A DNA stretch of 64,000 bases, from contig JAJEKV010000071.1 in the NCBI GenBank assembly GCA_021234155.1, positions 1,561,138 through 1,625,137 of the forward strand, written 5' to 3'. Position numbers and translations under genes: made by a program. This document shows, piece by piece, positions 22,772 through 33,399 of the stretch. A model generated the notes under the pieces. It was not told the origin of the DNA. It did not search any database and saw only the letters and a list, made by a program, of their open reading frames with translations. How positions within the stretch are numbered: the stretch's first letter is position 1; each line of letters begins with the position of its first letter. The DNA is from Isoetes taiwanensis. Lineage: Eukaryota; Streptophyta; Lycopodiopsida; Isoetales; Isoetaceae.

Positions 22772-24862
22772 GTTGTTGATAAATGGACCAGAACTACTTA
22801 CAGGGACATAAACAAAAAATTACATTTGGTGAGTCAAAAAGTAGATGACAGGAAATATATAGTACATTTCACATTCTTCAACAAAGCCTTGGAAAAATTT
22901 AACATCAAAAGAATTTTTTATATTGGATTAGAAGAATGTCTGCAAGACAGAGGCATTGAGTTACTAGACAAAACCATTTTTTCATGGAAGTATATTGACC
23001 AATTGAAAGATAAGGTTTACAAGCCCTTTGCTATTTTTGCTGACGGTAGCAATGTTAAATGTCCTTGTAAAAATCCAAATCTTGGGAAATTCATTGATCC
23101 CAAGATAGGACATATTAGAACCATTGACTTGGAGATTATTCACAGCCAAAAACTTAGAAAAGCATTTGCTAATGGCTTTAACCACATTCCTGATCACTCA
23201 TTTAGTGTTGAACAATTCATGACTGAATTTGAAGCTGCCTGCAAACAGTTTTTTGCTATTCATAAATTTGAGCTTCTTGACCTCATTGATGACGATATTA
23301 AAAACATTATGGACACACTTATGCAATATGCTCATATGGATATTGTGGAATATAAGAACAGGATGACATCAAAAAGATATTTGTGGAATGATCTTGAGGT
23401 TAGAAAAAACATTGAGTGGTTAAACAAAAACTTATATATTGCTGGCCTAGACAAAGCAGCAAATAATGCTGCCTTCATATGCCAGAAGCATATCCACGAC
23501 ATGGCCATAAACAGGTTGAACAGTAATGATTTTGAAAGGTGCATAGAATCAGTTGAAGACATCAAAATGAGATGTATTAATGATATACAGATATTTTTGG
23601 ATAAGGATACAGGAATACAGAAGAATTTGCCATATTTAATGGCTACATACAAAGCACACAAGGGTGAATATAGGTGGCTGACTAATGCCCATGATACCAT
23701 ATTTTCAGATTTGGCCTCTCTTATCACGGCTATCCTGAATAATTTCATTGAGTGTTGGCCTAACATTTGTGTTAGAGCTTTGGCCAGATATAGAATATGG
23801 AGCAAGAAACCCCTAAATGCATGTTGGTTAGTGAATTCGCTATATGATGTGGTTTTAAACATACCGCGCAAGATACATAATGTTTTCTCTGCTGACATAA
23901 CTAAATGTTATGAAAACATACCTATTTATGGGGAAGATGGGATTATTGAGATAATGGATGCTATCACAGATATGGTATGGCAGTATATGATGGAAGATTG
24001 CCACGTTTTTGACATGATAATGAAAGTTAAAAGTGATAAAATACAGATTAAATGGGTTAGATCCCACAGTGCTAAGGAATATGTGAGCTGGAAATTGATT
24101 ACCAGACAGGAATTCAAAAGCATGAACTCATGGTTATTGACACACTGTTTCTTGCAAATGGATACTAAAATTTGAAGACAAAACAGGGGCATTCCAATGG
24201 GGTTTGCATGCAGTCCTGCATGGTGTAACCTCTACCTAGCTTGGTTTGAACTAAGCTTCATACTTAAGCTTGCGCAAGCTGGAAGAATTAGTGACATACA
24301 CAGATTCCAATATGCTTCAAGGTTTATTGATGATCTAAATATTATCAATGGTGGCCAGTTAAGTGAATTCTTCTCAAGCCAATCACAGTTGACAATTTAC
24401 AACCTTAACCATTTGGGCATTAAGGATGAGACAATCTACACTGCACAACAAGGTATGGATTATCCTATTGGCACTGAATGTAACTTCTTGAACATTACTT
24501 TCAAAGTTATTGACCATCAAAGAGGTATTTTCGAAATTAGCAGATATGATAAAAGATGCAAGTTACCATTTCATGTAGATAAATTTATTAAAGCTTCCAG
24601 CTGCAGACCATATGGACAGGCATCAAAGGTCATTATATCACAGGTTGTTCCATATGTATATGCCCATTCTAGTGCAGTAAATGCAGCAAAAGATCTTTTT
24701 GATTTAATGAACACATTCTGCAACAACGGCTTTGCCTGGAAGGATGTTAAAATGAACGTGATGGGAGTATTATTGAAAGAAGATTTTCCAGGTATACTAT
24801 ATAATGTAAATGACATGATTCACTTCTTGGAAATGCTCTGCAGTACAGGTTTTAAGATGTAA
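22772..24862 (+). pseudogene. Reverse transcriptase, probable Penelope-like, one in-frame stop
   Basis: Open from an acceptor (TTTTTGTAG) at 22771 to TAA at 24860-24862, interrupted once by TGA at 24173-24175. There is no ATG for about 450 bases after the acceptor, so it looks like a downstream exon rather than a separate gene. Motifs in order: ANNAAFICQKHI and PYLMATYKAHKGEYRWL (fingers), SADITKCYENIPI near 23890-23920 (motif A Asp), RQNRGIPMGFACSP at 24176-24217 (motif B), RFIDDLNII near 24320-24346 (motif C Asp-Asp), then a connection region. All three catalytic Asp are present. The stop sits directly before motif B, where related proteins usually have an aromatic residue. No GIY-YIG, apurinic endonuclease, RNase H or integrase domain is visible. 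This order fits Penelope-like elements better than LINE or LTR types, but telomerase-related or other rare reverse transcriptases cannot be excluded without alignment. Confidence 0.75.
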
Positions 24863-24882
24863 CAATATTGGTGGGTGGGGCC

Positions 24883-24913
24883 TAGCAACAAGGCCCTACT
24901 CACCTTGTTGCTA
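24883..24913 (+). other. 3' UTR hairpin of the retroelement
   Basis: A perfect 11-bp stem (tagcaacaagg / ccttgttgcta) with a 9-nt loop lies 21 bases after the reverse transcriptase stop. A second, imperfect stem follows at about 24928-24950 (ctgatagta..tattatcag). Such stem-loops near the 3' end often serve reverse transcriptase recognition in non-LTR elements; here that role is inferred. Confidence 0.65.
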
Positions 24914-24990
24914 TCTAGTACTGCTCAAAACTGATAGTATTGTATTATCAGGCAAAAATAGGCCCACCTGACCAACGGCTGGAGGAAGGC

Positions 24991-27320
24991 TTTTTTTATT
25001 ATTAAATGTATGTAATTATTACATGATAAAACATGGTGGCTTTAAAACATCATTGGAAAGATGACTTGGCTTAATGGTGAAACATGGGAATGCAGATTAT
25101 TAAAACTCCTTACTGGGGTAAACCTTGAAAGAGTATTGTTAGTTGATGGAATACAAGGAAGATACCCTAAAGGGATATGGCATACGGATTTATTGTTAGT
25201 TGATGGAATACAGGGAAGATACCCTAAAGGGATAGGACATAAGGATTTATTGTCACATTGGGGTAGCTATTTGTTTGCAAAAAATTAACCTAAATTGCTT
25301 ACGTTGGAAGTTAGGGCAGAAAATTATACAGGTCCGGCCAGAGAAAAGCTCTGGCCACGACACTACCATTTCTAAAAAGGCATGCAAAGAAAAGGTAGGT
25401 ACTACTTCTTGTTGTAAATGCCAGAAGCGTGCTTTCATCTAGTGCTTTCATCTAAATCGCTTCCAGCCTAAGGACTGTCGGTAAATCCAAAAGAGTATAT
25501 AGATACAGATCTGGATCATGTAGACGGCTTAATCCATTGTGCGTTGGGTTTATCAAACTGCAAAAATTCTATTCATGAGCAGAGAGATGGGTAGAAAGAA
25601 GGGAGACCTGAATTTCGCCACCAGAAAGAGGCTTGCTCAGGAGAAGTTGAATACTAGCTGCAAGAAAAATCTGTTTCAAGATCATAAGATAGCAAAAGTC
25701 TCTGGGCCAATATCTAGCTCTGGTGCTATTGAGAGCAATGTGAAGACACAAGATGGGCTGATTAATGAAGAAGCTGAAGTGCCTGCTGGGGGTAAGAAGG
25801 TAAATGCCACAACCAGCACAAAAGAAGACATGGACAAAGGTCTATCAATGACCAAAGCAATGGGATCTACAAGCCTAAAAGCATGCTGCTGACGAATTTC
25901 ATGGCAAATCCAGTGGAATGGAGCACACTACTCAGGTTTGAATAGAGTAATCATTCTTTTTGAGCAAAATATACATGAATTTAGCTAAGATAACATGCAG
26001 GAACAGAATATGCTAGAGCTTAGCTTGTTTTAAGCTAAAGTTGCATAAGGGATAGATCCATATAATCTTTATTACATAATGGCCAGGAGCAGTTTAATTT
26101 GTTTTAACAGATATACAAGATGCAATGACTTGAGGCTTAAATTTTAGGTCAGTAAGCATACGAAATAGGTTGTAGCAAGGTCTGTTCTAAATTGAATGCA
26201 TCTTTGGAATTGCCTCTCCACTTAAAGTTAATATAAATCAGGAATTTCTGAGCCATCGTGTCAATGCATAGGAATATAGCCTGATACGGTTTATATTTCA
26301 GCATGATTTAAGTTAAATCCTTAAAATATAATGGCTAGGATGTTCCTAAGGATGTTTTTTACTGGAATTTGAGATGCACTCCTGAATCATATGGTCTAGG
26401 CTAGAAAGCAATGTGAAATAAGACTTGTAATGTTTGTTAAGGTATAAATAAACCGAAATGGCTCTCCCACTGTATAATGTATAAATCAGGGCATCTGCAT
26501 AATGTTAAAGTATTTTTAGAGGATTATGTTTGAATAGCTTCATTGCAATAAAAAGATGTAAGAAATATGAAATAAGATCTGATGCTTATATAGACTTAGG
26601 AATGAGATAGGCAAGGCAAATTTATGTTTATTGGGTTATAAGGTATGAATATATGTTCAGCATATAATTAAACTGGATTCTACTGGTAATCTGGATGTAT
26701 GGCAGATCTGATCACCTGTTAAAAGCATTTGGCTAAAACATAGTTGAGTTATGAATATAACTATTGTTGTGTTGCTTAGAACAGCAGTAGACATTTGTGA
26801 AATGTTTCTAACAGTCTTTGCTGCTTAAATGTCCTTACCCCATGATAGATTTGTGAAACAAGCAGGGTGAAGGGGCATAAACCTAAAAAGTCCCATGACA
26901 CCTGCTACCCTCAGCATGGCAACCATATTAATGCTTGTTTTTGTTGTTTTGGGTGCAGGTAACAGGACTTTTTACTCCCTGTATTGTTTTGTTCAAAAGA
27001 TGGAAGATAAGCAATGAGCGTGAATTCTTTTTGGTTTATTGGTCTTGAAGACTCGAGCATACAAAAGGAGGATAAATATGGTTATCTGTCTTATATTGTT
27101 GAAAGAAAATACTTCTTACAGATCTGAAATTCCTGGATTTTACATGTTCTAATGTTTCTTCAAGTAAAGTATTGTTCAGTTATTTCGTAGTAACCAGATC
27201 TTGGCCTTGTGTTTAAAATCACCTATTTAAATACAAGGACTGCATGTTGAATCGTATTTTAGTTCTTGCATAAGGTCTAAAATAGATTGAAATCTGTCTT
27301 GGACAGGTTTAAAGGTTTTT
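24991..27320 (+). repeat. Right copy of 2.3-kb direct repeat, truncated second element
   Basis: This copy matches 18519-20887 with about 6.46 kb offset and few differences (a deletion of about 20 bases near 25330, scattered substitutions, a shorter GATA run). It joins directly to the 3' end of the first unit at 24990 and stops in the intron at a run of about 24 T (27316-27339). The following unrelated sequence could be a minus-strand retroposon whose poly(A) supplies the T-run. Confidence 0.9.
25539..25892 (+). pseudogene. Second copy of retroelement first exon, frameshifted
   Basis: This is the duplicate of exon 1 at 19101. It encodes the same basic MGRKKGDLNF.. start with one visible change (FQDHK for FQYHK) and then loses frame near 25878 through one extra A, ending at TGA 25890-25892. 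No downstream coding exons belong to this copy, because the copy is truncated in the intron. Confidence 0.85.
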
Positions 27321-27339
27321 TTTTTTTTTTTTTTTTGGT

Positions 27340-30120
27340 CCAGATATAACTACGTTCAACCATTACCAATATTCAAGTTCAACATTATCAAATATTTATT
27401 TCAACATTCTTATTTTTCAAACATTAGCATTTTTGAACATTAGTATTATTATTATCTTTTTCAATGTCATTACCCCACCTTTTGTTCCTGCCCGTGTGAC
27501 ATTTTTTTTTTCTTACCCGTATTAATGTTTTCTCTATACCTCCCACTTATATTTGAAATTTGGTACACATCTTTCAGCCGAAGATCCCATTGTACCACTT
27601 GGACTCTTTATTTGAGGAAGAACCTGTCGTAGCAATAGCTCCGACGGACTCTTCTCCAAGCTTCGCTACAGCATTTGTGCTTGACAATTTGCCTCCCAAT
27701 TTGGCTCTCCAAAATCTTCCGTCCTGAGATAAGGTTCCAATTTGCCATCCCCAATTCCATGCTCAGATGCCAGCTTGGATAACATATATTTGGGTGCATC
27801 TGCCCCCCTTTCAAAGAGAAAACAACACAAGAGTAGAGCAGACACCCAAGATATTAAGTATTGATCCAGCTGGGGTGGCAGAGCAGAGCAGCCGATTCAA
27901 TAAAAAATCTATAGCTGTGAGGCGCACTAAGTGTCTCATCACCAAAATTACAGTTCTTGTTTCATATCTCTGTTATTTATATCGACATATTAGGCAAAAA
28001 GCTACTATAGATTTGTGGAATCAAGAAAGCTTCTCCCACTCTGACAAACTGCGTTTTTAATCCATCCTGCAGCTTCTCTATTGGACAAACTTCGATAATC
28101 TCAACTCCAATTCTTAAGATCTGCTTCTGGAGACATAGCTAGATCGACTAATTCCACTATATGTATGGCATCTTTTTGGTATTCTGCCGAATTTCATTCT
28201 GTTATGCTCTATCTATGCCAAGAGGAGCAAGGATGGAAGCATTACCGGCTATGAAGGACTTTTCCCAGCCTTCAATCAGAAAAATTGGGGGAGATTCAAT
28301 GTGTAAATTTCTGACAGTATTCAGACAGTCGACTTTGCCGATTCCAATAATCCAAGCCTTTGGGCAATCTGCTATTCCATTATATCTTGTTTTTTTTAGA
28401 CTCCAACAGAAGATTCTGTCCAAACAGATCAGCCTGCCTTCTGTGATTCATCTTATTTCTTGGCGATCAGGAGTAGCAAGGTGAAAATGGAAGGGCGAGG
28501 CAGGGAAATGTTGCAATTAAAGCATCGCGCCAAAGCCATAGTTATAATTGTCATAGTTATGAGAATTATGGCAGTTCTTGCTTGTGTCTTCTGCATCTTC
28601 AAATGCATGTACTGTATTGTTGCATTTAGATCTTCAACATTTCTTTGTTACAGAACAATTGTTATCGCGTGTGATGTTGGCTTGGATTCCAGTGGAGCTT
28701 GGAGCTAGTTTGAGCACGCTCAAGATCATCGGACTGACGCTGCTCAAAGGTAAGCTTCAGAGATTAATATACAGTTACTATTTTTTTTTGCCCACCTTGG
28801 GACCCAGCCGATTCTTCCTTTTTCCGTACAGTGGGATTAGACGAGGGTGGCCGTCCACTGCGGCAGACCCACACGCAGATGTGGCAAGCCCACGTGCAAA
28901 CGTGGCAAATCTGTGCAGAGGGTTTTCATAGTTTCAAGCTAAGGCTCGATGGAGGAGAAGCGTAGCTCCACGGCGGTCCACCGAGGGCTTTGCCATAATC
29001 ATAGAAGGCAGTCTTAGGAGTCATGTTGCTCGATATAGCTTCAAAAGTCCTGCCAGACTTATGGAGCATTCACATGAATGATTTTTTTTGAAGCAGCAGG
29101 AGCTCATCACAGCAGGCTTCAACGCGGCTTCAAGCTCGTCCATTGCCACGCTGAACCCATTATGCGAATTTGGCTGTTCTTGAAATGGCTGCGTTTAGGG
29201 TTTTTTGAAGCGGTATTGCAGCTGGAACCAAGCATCATCGAAACCCATGCGAGCATAACCAGCAAATAAGCCGGTCTGGTTGCAGCGGGGTGGTTGTAGC
29301 AGCGGCAAATTCGCATGCCCATGTGAATGCTGCATTATTACAGTTCATGCATCATGTTTGGCACAGGAATTCCCGGCTTCTGCACATGGATTGATAGCTT
29401 TCTTTCGAGATAGTATTCTGCTCCACAAGTTACAAGAGAGGAGTTGCATTACAAGAGTATTTTGGTCGGTGTTCTGAAAGATTTTCTTGTACACAGGTAT
29501 CAGGTCTGATTTTCAATGTTTTCAGATAGATTGGAATCATTATTACCTTTTAAATCTTTCGTGAAGACATCATCTTTACCTTTTAATTTTAGTGCATTTA
29601 ATTATCTTTGTTTTTATTTTGGCAAAATTCATTGCAGGATAGGCCTTATTCCATTAGAAAAGTATCTGATACCGGCTGCTATCTAAAAGTAATGTCTATG
29701 CTCTACTATTCTACAGAGTAAAGACTCCTTGATCGTCCGAACTAAAGGCCGACGTGTATATATGTGAAGGAGCAAGCTCACTATGCATACGTTACATCGA
29801 CGTCTCGTTCGAGCGTATGGAGGGAAGGACAAGAACCTGTAGGTCTCTAAGGAACAGGGTAGGAACCCAAGGTCAAAAAAATCTGGCAAGGAGTAATCTC
29901 ACTTCACATATTCCGGCGTTCAGGCCCCGGACGCAAAACCCACCCCTCAAAGACTGACGGTTTCCCAAGGAGTATGTTGACTCGACCTGGTAGTCAACAT
30001 TCGAGGTGAATTCTAGGGCTAAACATGTTTTTCTTATATATAATAATTCACCTGCTCAAAACAGACCAAACATGGCGCAAAAACTTTTTTTCCCTTAACA
30101 AAATGCCCTAAAATGCTTTG
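27340..30120. other. Unassigned region
   Basis: No gene is recognised. Short open frames (27767-28060, 28161-28484, 28578-28931 plus; 29683-29889 minus) show no motif. 28855-28920 has a 'cacgcagatgtggcaagcccacgtgcaaacgtggcaaa' internal near-repeat. 29720-30030 resembles retrotransposon LTR or leader sequence in style but has no partner in the window. Confidence 0.35.
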
Positions 30121-30125
30121 CAAAC

Positions 30126-30284
30126 TTTCGCGTAAGTGAAAAGAACTGTTTCGCTTACGCGAAAAGATTTTCGCATAAGCGAAACAAAGCGAACAACAGT
30201 TTCGCTTACGCGAAAGTTTCTGTGCTTCGCGTAAGCGAAAACAACTTTCGCGTAAGCGAAACAGTTGTTTTCGCTTAGGCGAAA
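30126..30284. repeat. Seven-copy array of a near-palindromic 16-mer
   Basis: Copies at 30126, 30149, 30169, 30200, 30225, 30246 and 30269, each TTTCGC-4nt-GCGAAA or one change from it, in alternating orientations (tttcgcttacgcgaaa and tttcgcgtaagcgaaa). Centres are 15-31 bases apart. Each unit can pair with itself or with its neighbours; 30241-30268 adds outer arms (acaact/agttgt). This could be a binding-site array or a recombination/foldback structure. Its function is not known. Confidence 0.9.
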
Positions 30285-30324
30285 TTTTCTCGGCGCCGGA
30301 AACGTTTTTGGACGTATTTATAAC

Positions 30325-30910
30325 TGAAAGAATGACGGTGAAAGGGTAAACTAGCAAATATTTATTCATGAGGTTCAAAAACATTGAATACATGTCAGTG
30401 GCAACCAAAAATTGAATGCCAAAACTGAAGAAAATGACATACAAGCCGAATATTGAAGATTGAATGCCAAAACTGAAGAAAATGATATACGAGTCGAATA
30501 TTGAAGAAGTCTTACTGGATTCATGACCTGTAATTCGTGGCTCAAAACATTCAATATTAAAATACTGGGAGAAACGAGAGTTTGTATTCTGACAGCCTTA
30601 AATATGTGGGACCTCTTAGCTTGATTAGCCATTTAAGAGGAACTCATAGCTTGATGCTTTGTCTTTCACAATAATGTTTGCAATTCAATGGTATGGGGTG
30701 GGTATTCGTTTGCAATTCAATTCAACGGTTTTTAATGGTGTGGGGTGGGTATTCGTATTGGAATATGTAAAAGTAGGATGGAATAGGGTGGGGTTTAGGG
30801 TTAGGGTTACCGTAATGATGACTGGTAAAATATGTAAATATGTATTAAGACTCAAGATCTTAAGGAAAGCCTATGAAGTGTTTGTATTTTGTCATACAAT
30901 TAATCTAATA
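30325..30910. repeat. Dispersed repeat unit A with telomere-like motif
   Basis: It starts near 'gaatgacggtgaaagggtaaactagcaaa' and contains 'attgaatgccaaaactgaagaaaatga' twice in tandem, then 'gtttagggttagggtt' at about 30792, then 'atgactggtaaaatatg'. It is related to units at 30911-32460 and 35486-36400. Confidence 0.8.
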
Positions 30911-32460
30911 AGTGAAGGAATGACGGTAAAAGGGTAAACTAGCAAAAATTTGTTCCTAAGGTTCAGGGCAAAAGTATGCTGGTGGGGTGCAAAAGCACGC
31001 GTCCGGACGCATGCTTTTAGCACCCCTGCTTCCTGCTTTTTTTTGGATGCTGGTGGGTACTGGTGGGTTCGTTTTTTTACACCCTTCATTTGTTAAGAGG
31101 ATTCTTCAGCCAAGAATCATTCCACATTGCTCGAATTTTCCATCAGATTAGCATCGATTTCATTAGATTGGAGTCTGACTAGTGTGCAGAAATGACCCAA
31201 ACTCCAAATTGGCATGTGAATCTCCAATTAGTTGCTCAATCCATCATATCTTTTCATAAAACTTATCCACCAAGGTAAGATTGTCATTTCGACCATATTC
31301 AGCCTAAAAGCCCCATCTAATTTTGTTTAAATTTGGCTGACTTAAGAGATTTCTCACTGTTTTACAAAAAACCTGTTGCAAGAATGGTTTTTCTTTAATT
31401 TTTCACTCAATATCCCAAATTAGGTTCTGAAATTTTGCACGTAGGATATGGATGCATGGCCGATTATGAAAATCTGAAAAGCCCCATCTGATTTAGCTTA
31501 ATTTGGGCTGAATTAAGAAATTTTGTTCTGTTTTACCAAAATTGCTGCAGAAATGGGTTTTCTCTAATTGCTCACTCAATATCCCAAATTAGGCCCTGAA
31601 ATTTTGCATGTATGATCGAATTGCATGGCCGATTATGAAAAAAATAAAAAAAAAGTGCTGGAAAGTGCTGGGTGCTGATCGCGTTTATTTGTACCCCACC
31701 AGCATACTTTTGCCCTTCAGAATCATTGAATAAGTGTCTGTGACAACGAAAAATTGAATGCCAAAACCGAAGAAAATGACATACAAGCCGAACATTGAAG
31801 TTTGAATGCCAAAACCGAAGAAAATGATATACAAGCCAAATATTGAAGAAGTCTTACTGGATTCGTGACCTGTAATTCGTGGCTCAAAACATTCAATATT
31901 AATATATTGGCAGAAAAGAGAGTTTGTATTCTGACAACCTTAAATATCGTGGGACCTCTTAGCTTGATTGTCCATTTAAGAGGAACTGATAGCTTGATGC
32001 TTTGTCTTTCACAATAATGTTTGCCATTCAATGTAGGTATGTTTATAAGATACGGTTTTTAATGGTGTGGAGTGGCTATTTGTATAGGAATACGTAAAAA
32101 TAGAGTGGAATAGGGCGGGGTTTAGGGTTAGGGTATTTTAGTTTCATCTTTTATCGTGGTTTTGGACGGAGGATTTGGAAGGAAGGGCATGCAGTGGAAT
32201 TGGATGGAGGAGGGCATGTTCTTATCTTCATTTGAAGGCCTATTTCGGCTTGCTAGCAGAAGGGCGATGGCAATGAGTTTCTACTTCTTGTCTTCAAAGG
32301 GGGGAATGAACTGGGGGAGAAGCTTAGCCCCTATATACTGTGGCATCTGATCACTGTTTATAGGCGTCCTTGTGCTCTTCTTCTCTCAACACAAGGCAGC
32401 CATAGACATCCCTCTCACTCCTTTTCTTAATTTATAATCAGTTGTCCCGACATAACACAT
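30911..32460. repeat. Dispersed repeat unit B, split by a 750-bp inserted element
   Basis: This is the same family as unit A but extends further, with (TTTAGGG)2 at about 32113 and then a 300-bp tail (32150-32460; ggatttggaaggaagggcatgc.., tatatactgtggcatctgatc, tgtcccgacataacac) shared with unit C. The tail looks like promoter or LTR sequence. The unit is interrupted at 30966-31715 by the element listed separately. Confidence 0.8.
30966..31715. mobile_element. Non-autonomous DNA transposon with 23-bp perfect terminal inverted repeats
   Basis: The ends gggcaaaagtatgctggtgg.. (30966-30988) and its exact reverse complement (31693-31715) form 23-bp perfect inverted repeats, weakly extended inward. 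TTCA flanks both sides (30962-30965 and 31716-31719), and the comparison with unit C (ggttcagaaacattgaa) shows that the insert interrupts exactly there, so TTCA is a target-site duplication. Inside, a segment of about 170 bp (aaaagccccatct.., cactcaatatcccaaattagg.., gcatggccgattatgaa) is directly repeated (about 31306 and 31477). No transposase is encoded. The 4-bp duplication does not fit hAT (8), CACTA (3) or Mariner (TA); the superfamily is unassigned. Confidence 0.88.
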
Positions 32461-32472
32461 GGGTCTTTTGCG

Positions 32473-32534
32473 GTGTTTTGTTTTTGTTTTTGTTTTTGTT
32501 TTTTTTTTTTTTTTTTTTTTTTGGGGGGGGGGGG
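32473..32534. repeat. Homopolymer run (T then G)
   Basis: About 45 T with few interruptions is followed by about 13 G directly before the left arm of the hairpin element. It may be a poly(A) remnant of a minus-strand retroposon or an expanded simple repeat. Confidence 0.8.
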
Positions 32535-33365
32535 CTACCAAAATACCCCTATGAGTTTATGTAATTACCAAAATGACCTTATGAGTTACAAAATTACCAA
32601 AATGCCCCTGGCTCAAATAAATACACTATATAAAATAAACATACAAACAAATTATCAATTTGCCCCTACACACCAAACTAAATTACCAAAATGCCCCTAC
32701 ACACCAACATACCAGTTTTGATCAATGTACACCAAACTAATCAGTAAAATGCCCTACACACCAAACTTAATTACTAAAATACCCCCTACATACCAAACTT
32801 ATTTACCAAAACACCCTTATATACGTATCCTATTCAATTTATACTAAACAAGAATAGAAGTTTAAATTCAATAAAGGGATTACAGAAGTTACAATCATCA
32901 CTGGTGCATGCACTGTGTCTCTTCCATTACACCTTCCATAAAGATATTCTTCTTTACATCTTCTTCTCCTGTGCACATGTGCTTAGGTTTTGGACGTCCA
33001 AGAGGTCTGCATGTGGTTGGTGGTAGCATGCCTCCAATAGCATCATTGTGGGCTAAAACCACAAGAAACATTGGCTCTTCTAAGCGTCACAACAAGACTG
33101 TGTAGGGGTATTTTGGTAATTAAGTTTGATGTGTAGGGTATTTTGGTTATTAAATTTGGTGTAGATTGATTATAATTAGTATGTAATGCCATCTTGGTAA
33201 TTAAATTTGGTGTGTATGGGTATTTTGGTAATTAAGTTTAGTGTGTAAGGGCAAATCGGTAATTTATTTGTATATTTATTTGAGCCAGGGGCATTTTGGT
33301 AATTTTAAAACTCATAAGGGCATTTTGGTAATTACATAAACTCATACAGGTATTTTGATAGTTTT
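32535..33365. mobile_element. Long-inverted-repeat element around a Mutator-like transposase tail
   Basis: The left arm (32535-32830) and right arm (33100-33365) are imperfect inverted repeats of about 270-290 bp. Each arm is built of units of about 30 bp of the type 'attaccaaaatgcccctacacaccaaact'. The 270-bp centre, read on the minus strand (about 33030-32950), encodes PPTTCRPLGRPKPKHMCTGEE, resembling the PP..RRP.GRPK..R segment near the C-terminus of MuDR/FAR1-type transposases. Long inverted repeats plus this motif suggest a deleted Mutator-like element. I cannot fix the outer ends or a 9-bp target duplication. Confidence 0.7.
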
Positions 33366-33399
33366 TCCTATTTTATATTTGTGTTCCTACCATTTAAGT

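Larger units (their letters stand above)
18519..27320 (+). mobile_element. Intron-bearing retroelement, probable Penelope-like, with head-to-tail partial copy
   Basis: One unit runs from about 18530 to 24990 and is followed without spacer by a second copy of its first 2.3 kb (24991 to about 27320). The unit holds a basic N-terminal exon, a long apparent intron, a 508-codon frame of unknown function, a reverse transcriptase exon and a 3' UTR with a hairpin. Head-to-tail partial tandem copies, retained introns and a reverse transcriptase with SADITKCYENIPI, RGIPMG..CSP and FIDDL motifs are together typical of Penelope-like elements; the pattern in the thumb and upstream region (CWLVNS..DVV.NIP) recalls the Hydra/Chlamys branches. 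I do not find the GIY-YIG endonuclease expected of most such elements, so the family assignment is an inference. The two repeat copies differ by few substitutions and small indels, so the tandem is recent. Neither end has a recognised target duplication. Confidence 0.65.

Noticed and set aside
22900-22940. GIY-YIG endonuclease suggested by an FYIG string in the reverse transcriptase exon
   Set aside because: No GIY partner or following Arg/His/Glu pattern is present at the right spacing.
18519-27320. Ordinary LTR retrotransposon with 2.3-kb LTRs
   Set aside because: The repeats lack TG..CA ends, carry a coding exon and intron, no primer site or integrase is seen, and the polymerase motifs are not LTR-type.
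30126-30284. CRISPR-like array
   Set aside because: The units are short, palindromic, alternate in orientation and have irregular short spacers in a plant nuclear context with no cas genes.
30034-30444. Minus-strand frame with RKRN/FRLRES repeats as a gene
   Set aside because: The frame is open only because it reads through the palindromic array; it has no motif or splice context.
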